Source: Acidobacteriota bacterium
GTDB taxonomy: Bacteria > Acidobacteriota > Terriglobia > Terriglobales > Acidobacteriaceae
Assembly (NCBI GenBank): GCA_018268755.1
Contig: JAFDVW010000006.1
Location: 94,513-158,512, forward strand
Direction of reading: 5' to 3'
Length of the DNA: 64,000 nucleotides
Notes under the pieces: generated by a model
What the model was told of the DNA's origin: nothing
The model's input: only the letters and a program-made list of their open reading frames with translations
Database searches by the model: none
Shown here: positions 7,581-15,989 of the stretch, in pieces
How positions within the stretch are numbered: the stretch's first letter is position 1
Layout: each line of letters begins with the position of its first letter
Translations under genes and position numbers: made by a program

Positions 7581-8507
7581 ATGAGACATCTGCTGACTCC
7601 GGCCTGTCTGCTGCTGGGACTATTTCTCTGCACTCCGGTTTACGCCCAGGCGCCCCGAGGGGCCGTGGTGCGGGTGGCCACCATCTACATTTCTCCAGAC
7701 ACCACGTCCGCCAAGCTGGCCGAGATTGAACGCGGGCGCGAACTCATCATCATGGAGACCAACAACCAGTGGGTGCACGTGCAGGCCAATCTGACGGAGA
7801 CACGAACGGTGGGCGGCTGGGTGCTGAACAAGGGCGTGGTCCAGACATCCACGCCGGACGGGGACAAGATTCTTTTCGGCGAAGCCGTCGACTCGGAAGA
7901 CCAGGCCAGCCGCGCGCGCGGACGCCGGGGCGCGGCCCAGGACGCCATGCACCTCTACCACCGGGTCTACGACTACTTTCCCAGTTCGCCGCTGGCGGGT
8001 GAGGCGCTGTATCGCTTTGCCGACATCAAGTGGCAGCTCGACAAACAGGACATCATGACCAAGCCCTCCGCGCGGGAGCAGGACGCTTACCTGCGCGGGG
8101 AAATTGACCAGCGCTGGATGAAAGAGGTCATCAAGAAATTTCCCGGCACCAAGTGGGCCGATCTGGCCGCCTTTCACCTGCTCGACAACAAGCTGTGCGG
8201 CGATTGGCAGGGCCAGTCGAAGTGCCCCAATAAAGAGGCCGGCGTTTACGAAGACTATGTAAAGGAACATGCGCAATCCCCGTCGGTGCCGGAGGCGCTG
8301 TATAACGCGGCGTGGCGGTATTCGGCGCTGATTGAGATCTACAAAACCGAAGAACAGCCCAAGAAATCCGACGAAGCCCGGGCGCGAGCGCTGGAGTTGG
8401 CCCAGCGCGTGGCCGCATCCACCCAGAATGACTGGAGCGCGCGCGGGCAACGGCTGCTTTACCTGATCCAGCAAGGCATTCCCACCTATGGGAATGAAAA
8501 GGACTGA
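7581..8507 (+). CDS. Exported protein with bacterial SH3 domain and helical repeat region
   Basis: 308 residues from ATG 7581, chosen because GAGGTGA (7565-7571) precedes it and a signal peptide starts there (MRHLLTPACLLLGLFLC, cleavage near VYA-Q, residue 22). An SH3b-like domain covers roughly residues 28-90 (VVRVATIYISPDTTSAKLAEI ... GWVLNKGVV). The rest is alpha-helical with TPR-like spacing (YHRVYDYFPSSPLAGEALYRFAD; KKFPGTKWADLAAFHLL; PSVPEALYNAAWRYSAL). The form suggests a periplasmic scaffold or cell-wall binding protein. No enzyme motif is visible. It lies 22 bp after the PLP enzyme and may be in the same operon. Confidence 0.75.
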   Translation: MRHLLTPACLLLGLFLCTPVYAQAPRGAVVRVATIYISPDTTSAKLAEIERGRELIIMETNNQWVHVQANLTETRTVGGWVLNKGVVQTSTPDGDKILFGEAVDSEDQASRARGRRGAAQDAMHLYHRVYDYFPSSPLAGEALYRFADIKWQLDKQDIMTKPSAREQDAYLRGEIDQRWMKEVIKKFPGTKWADLAAFHLLDNKLCGDWQGQSKCPNKEAGVYEDYVKEHAQSPSVPEALYNAAWRYSALIEIYKTEEQPKKSDEARARALELAQRVAASTQNDWSARGQRLLYLIQQGIPTYGNEKD

Positions 8508-8517
8508 ACCGGAAAGT

Positions 8518-8539
8518 GCGCGGACAGGAGTGTCCGCGC
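8518..8539. repeat. REP-like hairpin with GGAG loop (copy 2)
   Basis: GCGCGGACA and TGTCCGCGC form a perfect 9-bp stem around a GGAG loop. It shares loop and flanking architecture with the element at 4790-4809; stem changes are compensatory (GGGCA/TGCCC versus GGACA/TGTCC), which argues that pairing is preserved. Confidence 0.55.
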
Positions 8540-8591
8540 CCCATCAATTCTGCTATCGTAACTGCCTACATCCTTCCCGAGGTCCAGCATC

Positions 8592-10178
8592 GTGCGAACG
8601 TTCAGCCTGTTTCTAGTCATGGTTTTAGCGCTCCCATCTTTTGCGCAAGAGAGCCACTTCGACGGCCAAAGCTGGTGGAACCACATCAAGGTGCTGGCCG
8701 ACGACAAAATGGAGGGCCGCGATACCGGCAGCGAAGGTCTGCGCCAGGCGCAGGCTTACGTGGTCGATCACCTGAGGCAGCTGGGCCTGCAGCCCGCTGG
8801 CAGCCAGGGCTTCTATCAGCCGGTGAAGTTCGTCTCCCGCCAGATCGTGGAGCAGCAATCTCACGTGACCTTGCTGAAGAACGGGGTCGCCGAGCCATTG
8901 ACCCTGGGAGACGACACCTACTTCAACACGCGGGTAGAGCTCTCTCCCAAAGAAGTGAAAGCGCCGCTGGTATTTGTAGGTTATGGCCTGAAAATTCCTG
9001 AGAAGAACTATGACGACTTTGCCGGCCTCGACCTCAAGGGCAAAGTGGTGGTACTGATCACGGGATCTCCCGCCGACGTTCCGGCCGCGCTGGCCTCGCA
9101 TTATCAGACCACGGCGGAGCGCTGGAAGCCGCTGAAGGCAGCGGGAGCAGTCGGCATCATCAGCATTCCTAACCCCGCGGCCATGGATGTTCCCTGGTCG
9201 CGCAGCGCGGCCAACCGCACCCATCCCAGCATGACCCTGGCCGGCGCCGAGTTTAATGAGTCAGCCGGACAAAAGCTGGCGCTCACTTTCAATCCCGCGA
9301 AAGCCGAACGGTTGTTTGCCGGCTCCAGCCATAGCTTCGAGGAAATTGCCGGCCTGGCCAAAGATCGCAAGCCTTTGCCGCACTTTACCCTGGCGCTTTC
9401 GATCGCAGCCCAGGCCAAAGTCGAGACGAAACCGGTGGTATCGGCAAACCTGGCCGCAGTGCTGGTGGGCAGCGATCCCGTACTGAAAAACGAGTATGTG
9501 GTGGTGTCCGCCCATCTGGACCACGTGGGCGTAGGAGCACCGGTCAACGGCGACTCCATCTACAACGGGGCCATTGACAACGCCTCGGGCTCTTCCCTTT
9601 TGCTCGACCTGGCCACATCATTCCGAGTGTCGCAGGACAAACTGCGCCGTTCCGTGCTCTTCCTCTGGGTAACGGCGGAAGAAAAGGGATTGTTAGGTTC
9701 CAGATATTTTGCGGCCCATCCTACCGTCCCCCCAAAAGCCATGGTCGCAGATGTCAACACCGATATGTTCCTGCCTCTGGTGCCGTTGAAAGTGCTGACC
9801 GTATACGGCCTGGCGGAATCCGACCTGGGTGACCGGGTGCAAGCCGTGGCCGACAAGCTGGGGGTGCGGGTGCAGCCTGATCCAGAGCCGCTGCGCAACG
9901 TGTTTATCCGCAGCGACCAGTACAACTTTATTCGCAGAGGCATTCCCGCTCTGGCCATGAAAGTAGGGGCGGTGCCGGGGTCCCCGGAGCAGGAAGTCTT
10001 CAAAGCCTGGCTGACCAACCGCTATCACGCTCCCAGCGATGATCTGGACCAGCCGGTGGACCTTTCCGCGGCTGCCAAGTTCGAAGAGATTTGCCGTGGG
10101 CTGGTGGTGGATGTGGCCAATACCGAGCAACGTCCGCAGTGGAAGCCGGACAGTTTCTTCCGTCGCTACGCGCAATAA
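8592..10178 (+). CDS. Secreted M28 family zinc metallopeptidase with PA-like domain
   Basis: 528 residues from a GTG start followed by a signal peptide (RTFSLFLVMVLALPSFAQE). The first half includes a protease-associated-type insertion (LVFVGYGLKIPEKNYDDFAGLDLKGKVV region, about 120-260). The co-catalytic zinc site of M28 is complete: SAHLDHVG (H308, D310), the bridging Asp in IDNASGSS (D329), the Glu pair in TAEEKGLLGS (E363, E364), the Asp of VNTDMF, and a late His in YHAPSDD. It probably acts as an aminopeptidase in the periplasm or outside the cell. A strong hairpin terminator follows at 10200. Confidence 0.93.
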   Translation: MRTFSLFLVMVLALPSFAQESHFDGQSWWNHIKVLADDKMEGRDTGSEGLRQAQAYVVDHLRQLGLQPAGSQGFYQPVKFVSRQIVEQQSHVTLLKNGVAEPLTLGDDTYFNTRVELSPKEVKAPLVFVGYGLKIPEKNYDDFAGLDLKGKVVVLITGSPADVPAALASHYQTTAERWKPLKAAGAVGIISIPNPAAMDVPWSRSAANRTHPSMTLAGAEFNESAGQKLALTFNPAKAERLFAGSSHSFEEIAGLAKDRKPLPHFTLALSIAAQAKVETKPVVSANLAAVLVGSDPVLKNEYVVVSAHLDHVGVGAPVNGDSIYNGAIDNASGSSLLLDLATSFRVSQDKLRRSVLFLWVTAEEKGLLGSRYFAAHPTVPPKAMVADVNTDMFLPLVPLKVLTVYGLAESDLGDRVQAVADKLGVRVQPDPEPLRNVFIRSDQYNFIRRGIPALAMKVGAVPGSPEQEVFKAWLTNRYHAPSDDLDQPVDLSAAAKFEEICRGLVVDVANTEQRPQWKPDSFFRRYAQ

Positions 10179-10199
10179 CCGCAAGTTGATTCTCAAGGC

Positions 10200-10225
10200 A
10201 CCAGGGCGATCTCGCCCTGGTTTTC
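10200..10225 (+). terminator. Intrinsic terminator after the M28 peptidase gene
   Basis: ACCAGGGCGA (10200-10209) pairs with TCGCCCTGGT (10212-10221) and is followed by TTTTCT. The stem is GC-rich and the position, 22 bp after the stop, is typical. It separates the peptidase from uppP, which has an extended -10-like TGCCATACT at 10249-10257. Confidence 0.75.
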
Positions 10226-10283
10226 TCCGGCCTGTGCGCGCGGGCTTCTGCCATACTCTAGAGACTCACCCGCTGGAGGAAGC

Positions 10284-11153
10284 TTGAACCAATATCTGCT
10301 GTCCGGGGTCCTGGGAGTGATTGAGGGACTCACGGAATTTCTGCCCGTCAGCTCGACCGCTCACCTGCGCATTGCGGAGTGGCTATTCCACATCAATCTG
10401 GCCGACGGCTACTGGAAGATGTACACGGTGGTGATCCAGCTGGGCGCAATTCTGTGCCTGCCGGTATATTTCCGGGAGCGGATTGCCAAATTTCTTTCCA
10501 CCTTCCCCCAAGGGGAGCGCGGCGACCGCACCGTACTGACCCATCCTCTGAGCCTCACCATGCTGGCCTTTGTGTGTACCGCCGTGCCGGCCTTCCTGCT
10601 GACCAAGGTGATCGGCAAGCACCTGGAAAGCCTGACCATTATCGGGACGTCCCTGCTGGCGGGCGGCATCGTCATGTGGATTGTCGATCTCCGCAGCACC
10701 AAGGGAGAGGCCGCGGGGCCGAATGCGACCGGCTCGCCGATCCATACCTGGCACATGGAGGATATGTCGTTCGGACAAGCGATTTGGATTGGGCTCTGCC
10801 AGATTCTTTCCGCGGTATTTCCCGGGACCTCGCGCTCCATGTCGACCATTGCTGCCGGACAGTTAGCCGGAATGTCGCGGGCCTCGGCGCTGGAATTCTC
10901 TTTTTTCCTCTCCATGCCGACCATGGGAGCGGCCGTGGCCTATGAATTTCTGAAATCCGTGCGTGGGCACGAAGCCGTACACATGGACGGGCAGGCCTGG
11001 ATTGTGCTGGCCATTGGCTTCGTGGTCTCGTTCGTGGTGGCGTATGCGGCCGTGGCCTGGTTCATGGCCTGGGTGCGCAGGCGCGGCTTTGTGCCGTTTG
11101 CGATTTACCGGATTGTGGCCGGCATTCTCGTGCTTCTTCTGGCCGCCAGATAA
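10284..11153 (+). CDS. uppP: Undecaprenyl-diphosphatase
   Basis: 289 residues, starting with TTG after GGAGGA (10275-10280). UppP dephosphorylates undecaprenyl pyrophosphate at the membrane to recycle the lipid carrier for peptidoglycan and EPS. Both family motifs are present: EGLTEFLPVSSTAH (residues 14-27) and PGTSRS near residue 182, each with the Glu, Ser and Arg needed for catalysis. About seven to eight hydrophobic segments are visible, including a long C-terminal pair. A region around residues 145-160 is more hydrophilic than usual. The carrier it regenerates is the one used by the sugar transferase encoded at 44458-45609. Confidence 0.94.
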   Translation: MNQYLLSGVLGVIEGLTEFLPVSSTAHLRIAEWLFHINLADGYWKMYTVVIQLGAILCLPVYFRERIAKFLSTFPQGERGDRTVLTHPLSLTMLAFVCTAVPAFLLTKVIGKHLESLTIIGTSLLAGGIVMWIVDLRSTKGEAAGPNATGSPIHTWHMEDMSFGQAIWIGLCQILSAVFPGTSRSMSTIAAGQLAGMSRASALEFSFFLSMPTMGAAVAYEFLKSVRGHEAVHMDGQAWIVLAIGFVVSFVVAYAAVAWFMAWVRRRGFVPFAIYRIVAGILVLLLAAR

Positions 11154-11346
11154 TCGCAGGGCTATTCTTTTAATACTTCCCTAAAGCTTAAACCGCAGAG
11201 TTCGCGGAGATGGCAAAGGGCAGTAACCTGATTGGATACTCCCCACCGTGGCACCCACCCGAAATTCTTGGCATAATTGAAAGGCTCTGGCGTGGATCTG
11301 GCCCTGCGGTGGGAGTGTCTCTGCTGCTGCGCGGCTGTTTGCGCCC

Positions 11347-13707
11347 ATGAATTATTTTTCCCGGATATTCGCTCCCACCAACAACCGCCGGCTCAATGAG
11401 CTGATCGGGTTCTTGTTGTGTGTCTCCGCGCTCCTCCTGTTCCTCGCGCTGGCTTCGTATTCGCCGCTCGATCCTTCCCTCAACAGCGCTTCGGTGTTGA
11501 ATGGCTCGCGCGCCGCCCGCAATTGGATTGGCGTGGTGGGTGCCCTGGGCTCCGATCTGTTGCTGCAGGGCTTTGGCATCGGAGCATTTCTGCTGCCGGT
11601 ATTTCTGGCCATGCTGGGCGTGCGCTGGTTCCGCTCGCGCAAGGTGGCTTCCCCGGTGGCCAAGACACTGGGGGGAGTGTGGCTGCTGGTGTTCATCCCG
11701 GCGCTGCTTGCCCTGCTGCCCGGCCACTTGCACTGGATGCACTCCATACCGGTCGAAGGGCTGCTGGGGCGGATTGTGGGCGATGTGCTCATCCACTACT
11801 TCAACCTGGCAGGTGCCTATATTGTCTGCGCCACAGTGTTGGCGGTGGCCCTGTACTTCACCACGGCGTTTTCTTTCAGTTCGCTGCAAGTTTGGGCGCC
11901 CACGCGCTTCGCTTTTGCCGTCGCCCTGTGGGACCGCTTTAAAGATTGGCAGGACGAGCGCAATCGCAAGAAGATGCAGAAGGACCTGGAGAAGCGGCGG
12001 GCTGCGCCCCGCCCGGTGATCCAGGCCCAGATGGTGCCCGCACGCACCATCACGCCGCCTGCGCCGGCCGCCGCCCGGGAAGAGCGCCGCTCCACCGGCA
12101 TTGAGCGCATGGCGAGCGAAAAGGAAGAAGATATACCGGTGCCGCAGATTACGGCCCGTGCGGAGGCCGCGCCTCCCGTCACGGAGCGCGCGGACACCGG
12201 AGAGAAATCCAAGACCACGATGCCGCGCATGGCCGGCGGATTCAAGCTTCCGCCCAGCAGCCTGCTGCACCGCTCCGACGAGCAGCAGACGGTCGATCCC
12301 GAAGAACTCAAACTCGTCGCCCAGGTCCTCACCGAGAAATATGCGGAGTTTGAGGTGCATGGCCAGGTCACGCAGATCAATCCTGGGCCGGTGGTCACAA
12401 CCTATGAATTCAAGCCGGAAGCGGGCATTAAATACAGCCGCATTACCAATCTGACCGACGATCTCTGTCTGGCCCTGAAAGCCGAGAGCATCCTGGTAGA
12501 GCGCATGGCGGGAAAATCCACGGTGGGCATTCAGGTGCCGAACCGGGAGCGCGAGATCATCTGGCTGCGCGAGAATGTGGAATCGCAGGAATTTCTGGGG
12601 TCCAAATCGAAACTGACCCTGGCTTTGGGAAAAGATATTAACGGACGCATCGTGACCGCCGACCTGGCGGGCATGCCCCACCTGCTGATCGCGGGCTCAA
12701 CCGGCACCGGCAAGAGCGTGGCCATCAATGCCATGATCATGTCGATCCTGTACAAATCGACGCCCGATCAGGTGCGCTTGGTCATGGTCGATCCCAAGCG
12801 GCTGGAACTGGGCAACTACGAAGGCATCCCTCACCTCTACACGCCGATCATCACCGAGCCCAAGCTGGCGGCCAATGCCCTGCGCAATGCGGTGCGGGAG
12901 ATGGAACGACGGCTGAAGGTGCTGGCGGAAAAGGGTGTCCGCAACATCGATCAGTACAACAAACTCTTCGATGAAGCTTCCACGCGCAGTCTGTTTGGCG
13001 AGGACTCGGAAGATCGTCCCCTGCCCTATATCGTCATCATTATCGACGAACTGGCTGACCTCATGATGCTGGACGGCAACAACGTGGAAGAATCCATCAC
13101 GCGCTTGGCGCAGATGGCCCGCGCCGTAGGCATTCACCTGGTGCTGGCCACACAGCGGCCTTCCGTCGATGTCATCACCGGCTTGATTAAAGCCAATTTC
13201 CCTGCCCGGGTCTCCTTCCGGGTGGCCACCAAGATTGATTCGCGCACCATCCTGGACGCCAACGGCGCGGAAGCCCTGCTGGGCAAAGGCGACATGCTTT
13301 ACTTGCCCTCGGGATCAGCGCGGGTCCATCGTCTGCACGCCGCTTTCATCACCGAGAAGGAAATTGCCGCAGTGGTCGAATTCTGGCGCGCACAGGGCAC
13401 CGCGGAATACGAGCAGGACTTCCTGGAAGTCCCCAAAGAAGAGCGCGAGGGCGGAGCCGGGGGTGGCGAGGTGGGGGCGGACGACAACGATCCTCTCTTC
13501 AACGATGCGGTGCGCCTGGTGATTGAGTTCGGCAAGGCATCCACATCCCTGCTGCAACGCCGCTTGCGCATTGGCTACGGGCGCGCCGCCCACCTGATCG
13601 ACCTGATGGAGCGCGACGGCATCGTGGGCGCAGCCGATGGCCCCAAGCCGCGCGAGGTGCTGAAGCGTCCCGACTGGATCACGGAAGTCGAAGAATCGAT
13701 GCGCTAG
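11347..13707 (+). CDS. ftsK: DNA translocase FtsK/SpoIIIE
   Basis: 786 residues. Four N-terminal membrane segments lie in about residues 18-185, followed by a short Pro/Ala/Glu-rich linker (200-300) instead of the long E. coli linker. The motor has Walker A GSTGTGKS (450-457), Walker B YIVIIIDELADLM, and a coupled ATQRPSVDVITG motif. The C-terminal gamma domain (about 715-775: DPLFNDAVRLVIEFGKASTS ... GYGRAAHLIDLMERDGIVG) is the winged helix that reads polar DNA sequences. It segregates chromosomes at the septum. No clear ribosome site precedes ATG 11347; the 193-bp spacer upstream contains a CCGCAGAGTTCGCGGAG repeat-like segment. Confidence 0.95.
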   Translation: MNYFSRIFAPTNNRRLNELIGFLLCVSALLLFLALASYSPLDPSLNSASVLNGSRAARNWIGVVGALGSDLLLQGFGIGAFLLPVFLAMLGVRWFRSRKVASPVAKTLGGVWLLVFIPALLALLPGHLHWMHSIPVEGLLGRIVGDVLIHYFNLAGAYIVCATVLAVALYFTTAFSFSSLQVWAPTRFAFAVALWDRFKDWQDERNRKKMQKDLEKRRAAPRPVIQAQMVPARTITPPAPAAAREERRSTGIERMASEKEEDIPVPQITARAEAAPPVTERADTGEKSKTTMPRMAGGFKLPPSSLLHRSDEQQTVDPEELKLVAQVLTEKYAEFEVHGQVTQINPGPVVTTYEFKPEAGIKYSRITNLTDDLCLALKAESILVERMAGKSTVGIQVPNREREIIWLRENVESQEFLGSKSKLTLALGKDINGRIVTADLAGMPHLLIAGSTGTGKSVAINAMIMSILYKSTPDQVRLVMVDPKRLELGNYEGIPHLYTPIITEPKLAANALRNAVREMERRLKVLAEKGVRNIDQYNKLFDEASTRSLFGEDSEDRPLPYIVIIIDELADLMMLDGNNVEESITRLAQMARAVGIHLVLATQRPSVDVITGLIKANFPARVSFRVATKIDSRTILDANGAEALLGKGDMLYLPSGSARVHRLHAAFITEKEIAAVVEFWRAQGTAEYEQDFLEVPKEEREGGAGGGEVGADDNDPLFNDAVRLVIEFGKASTSLLQRRLRIGYGRAAHLIDLMERDGIVGAADGPKPREVLKRPDWITEVEESMR

Positions 13708-13832
13708 GCGTCCCCAGCTGCCAAAATCCCCGCAAGCCCCGCCCACAAGACTCGCCGCTGTCTTATGATCCGGCACCAGCTCCCCGTCGACCCTGCCAGC
13801 TTCCTGTATCATCGAAGCCTAGGAGCGAGTCT

Positions 13833-14444
13833 TTGACCAAGATCAGCGCGATTTTCTGGGACATCGGCGGAGTCTTACTAACCAATGCGTGGGACGGCAG
13901 CCAGCGCGCCAGCGCGTTGACCAAGTTCAATCTGGACCCGGTCGAGTTCGGCGACCGGCATGAGATGGTGGTCTCCTCCTGGGAGCGGGGCAAGATCAGC
14001 TTCGACGAGTATCTCGACCGCACCGTGTTCTACCGGGAGCGGGGCTTCCGTCGCGAGACCTTCAAGGATTACATCTACTCTCTTTCTCAACCCCATGGTG
14101 AAGCTCTGGAAATCGCCCGGGCCTTAGCCAGGAGCGGACGCTACCTCATGGGCACGATCAACAATGAATCGCGTGACCTGAACGCCTACCGCATTACGAC
14201 CTTTGGGCTGCAGGAGATTTTCACCCTCTTCGTCAGCTCCTGCTACGTGGGGTTTCGCAAGCCGGAAGAAGCCATTTATCGCATGGCGCTGGAAATCGCG
14301 CAGCGGACGCCGGAAGAATGCTGTTTCGTCGATGACCGGGCGCTGAACATTGAAACGGCGCAGGTCCTAGGCATGCATGGCATTCGCATGAGCGATCCCA
14401 CCCAGCTGCGCGACCAGCTGAAGGAACTGGGCGTGGAAGTTTAG
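13833..14444 (+). CDS. HAD-like hydrolase, YihX-type
   Basis: 203 residues, with a TTG start placed seven bases after AGGAG (13821-13825). Motif I is FWDIGGVLL, in which the usual second Asp is replaced by Gly (D10-I-G-G), as in the YihX/epoxide-hydrolase-N-terminal branch of HAD proteins. TINNES is motif II, GFRKPEEAIY carries the motif III Lys, and CFVDDRALNIETA is motif IV. YihX acts on alpha-glucose-1-phosphate, but the substrate here cannot be assigned. It lies 125 bp after ftsK with a TATCAT -10-like box at 13807, so it may have its own promoter. Confidence 0.8.
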   Translation: MTKISAIFWDIGGVLLTNAWDGSQRASALTKFNLDPVEFGDRHEMVVSSWERGKISFDEYLDRTVFYRERGFRRETFKDYIYSLSQPHGEALEIARALARSGRYLMGTINNESRDLNAYRITTFGLQEIFTLFVSSCYVGFRKPEEAIYRMALEIAQRTPEECCFVDDRALNIETAQVLGMHGIRMSDPTQLRDQLKELGVEV

Positions 14445-14449
14445 AAGAT

Positions 14450-15322
14450 TTACTTCAAGCTGAGGTCGCTCGACCAGCAGTCGGAGATGATCTTCCATTC
14501 CCCGCTGGAAGAGCGGGTGTAGACGACGAGGTACTTACCGCGTTCCTCGCGGCGTTTCCCCACCGCAATGGGGGCGAGCATTTTGCAGCGCCCGGCGTCA
14601 TACGCGGCATCGCCAAAAACCTCCAGCCGGATCGGGTCCATCTCCACATCCCCGAAGCCGGAATCGAGCAGGGCGACGAAATACTCGCGAATGGCGGCTA
14701 CACCGCGCACCGCCGTCACGTTGGGGCGCAGGACGATGGCGTCGGTGGCATAAAGACCGACCAGATCATCCAGATGGCGGGTGTTACAAGCTTGGGCCCA
14801 GTCCTGGGTAGCCTGGCGCACGGCAGCTTCCACCCGGCTGAGCACGGCGCCCCCCGGCGCCGAGGCGCGTAAGCGAGGGACTTCCCTTCCAGCGAGACCA
14901 GGGGGCGGGATACGCACCTCCGCGCCCGGGTGAGAAGAGGGCCCATCTCCGGAAAAATAATGATGGTGATAATGATGGTGGTAGTGGTGCGGCCCCGGCG
15001 CGGGCCGGGCCGCGGGGTCCACGATGCGGGTGGCCTCATCCAGGGGCACGCCGCAGGAAGAGCAGAACTTGTTGCCCGCGGCATTGGGGCTGCCGCACAC
15101 GGCGCAAGCCCCGGCCAGGGACGCCGCCGGCAGCGAGGCCTCGGCATCGCCTTCAAAGGTCAACCCCTGCACCGCCTGTACCACGGCTTCCATGTCGTCC
15201 TGACCGGGCTGGGCGCTGCGCATGCCCTGTTTCAGGCGCGCCAGAAAAACGTCCATGCCGGGGGCCGTCCCGGACGCTTCCTCAGCTTTATGTACTGGCC
15301 CAAGTTGTTTTTCTTTTTCCAC
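14450..15322 (-). CDS. Zinc-ribbon, His-rich linker and SnoaL/NTF2-like domain protein
   Basis: 290 residues in three parts. A zinc ribbon (CAVC ... CSSC; C73, C76, C87, C90) is followed by a histidine/tyrosine run at 112-122 (HHYHHHYHHHYF), then a SnoaL/DUF4440-type alpha+beta barrel (about 163-290: WAQACNTRHLDDLVGLYATDA ... YLVVYTRSSSGEWKIISDCWSS). No signal peptide or membrane segment is visible, so it appears cytoplasmic. Zinc ribbon and His cluster suggest metal binding; the NTF2-like part could bind a small ligand. Function is unknown. It is convergent with the HAD gene, 5 bp apart, and 38 bp downstream of the TonB-C gene. Confidence 0.75.
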   Translation of the reverse strand: MEKEKQLGPVHKAEEASGTAPGMDVFLARLKQGMRSAQPGQDDMEAVVQAVQGLTFEGDAEASLPAASLAGACAVCGSPNAAGNKFCSSCGVPLDEATRIVDPAARPAPGPHHYHHHYHHHYFSGDGPSSHPGAEVRIPPPGLAGREVPRLRASAPGGAVLSRVEAAVRQATQDWAQACNTRHLDDLVGLYATDAIVLRPNVTAVRGVAAIREYFVALLDSGFGDVEMDPIRLEVFGDAAYDAGRCKMLAPIAVGKRREERGKYLVVYTRSSSGEWKIISDCWSSDLSLK

Positions 15323-15360
15323 GCAGCCCTCTTTCGGCCCATTCTAAGCGAGAACTCGGC

Positions 15361-15807
15361 TCACCGGCTGGAAAACTCGATCTTGCCTTCCGTCTCGGTC
15401 GGCACCCCATTGCACATCGCCGGACGGTAGCGCCAGTAACGGACCGTTTCCAGCACCGTTCGGTCCTTGGCATCGCCGGCGCTCTCCAGAATGAACGGGC
15501 TGTGGACCCGGCCATCGGTCCCGATGATGAAGCTCACGGTAACTCGGGTTTTGCCATTGGGAGTGGACAGCAACGGATCGGGCGTAGCCAGTGCCTGCGG
15601 CGGCTGGGTGGCGGAACAGTTAGGAACAGGCGTGAGGTGGGCGATCGTAGCGTACTCGGCGCCACTGGTGCGCGAGGTGCTTTCCATGGCCCGCTCCCGC
15701 GCAGCAAACGAGTCGCTCCGCCAGCCGGCGCTGTCTTTTTCCAGCGAGGCCCCCGCAAAGGGTACAGCGGCCAAGAGAAAGATTCCGAGATAAGGACGAA
15801 GAGACAT
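15361..15807 (-). CDS. Small secreted protein with TonB C-terminal-like domain
   Basis: 148 residues with a signal peptide (MSLRPYLGIFLLAAVPFAGA). The C-terminal part (about 80-148) has the TonB_C pattern: VTVSFIIGTDGRVHSPFILESAGD, then VLETVRYWRYRPAMCNGVPT and a final beta-strand. It lacks the TonB membrane anchor and Pro-rich spacer, so it is not a working TonB. Free TonB_C proteins of this kind are common in Acidobacteriota and Bacteroidota and have no settled role. An AT-rich stretch upstream (15880-15960) has promoter-like TTGTAA and ATTTAT boxes on the minus strand. The zinc-ribbon gene follows. Confidence 0.72.
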   Translation of the reverse strand: MSLRPYLGIFLLAAVPFAGASLEKDSAGWRSDSFAARERAMESTSRTSGAEYATIAHLTPVPNCSATQPPQALATPDPLLSTPNGKTRVTVSFIIGTDGRVHSPFILESAGDAKDRTVLETVRYWRYRPAMCNGVPTETEGKIEFSSR

Positions 15808-15989
15808 GGCTTGCTTTTGGCGACCCCGAGTTAGGCTTCGGGCCGCAGCTCTGAAAAAGCAATCGCCATGCCAGCCGCATCAAAATAAATTATTCATTAT
15901 CAGATACTTACAATCATCCCCGCATCCAGATTCTGAACAAAATATGCAAACAATTGCAGATGAGAAAACCTCGGACGCTGGGGGGGGGT

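Noticed and set aside
6542..7633. - strand open frame covering the PLP enzyme gene
   Set aside because: The + strand carries the PLP lysine, SSGNHG and Gly-rich motifs; the - strand frame has no recognisable protein.
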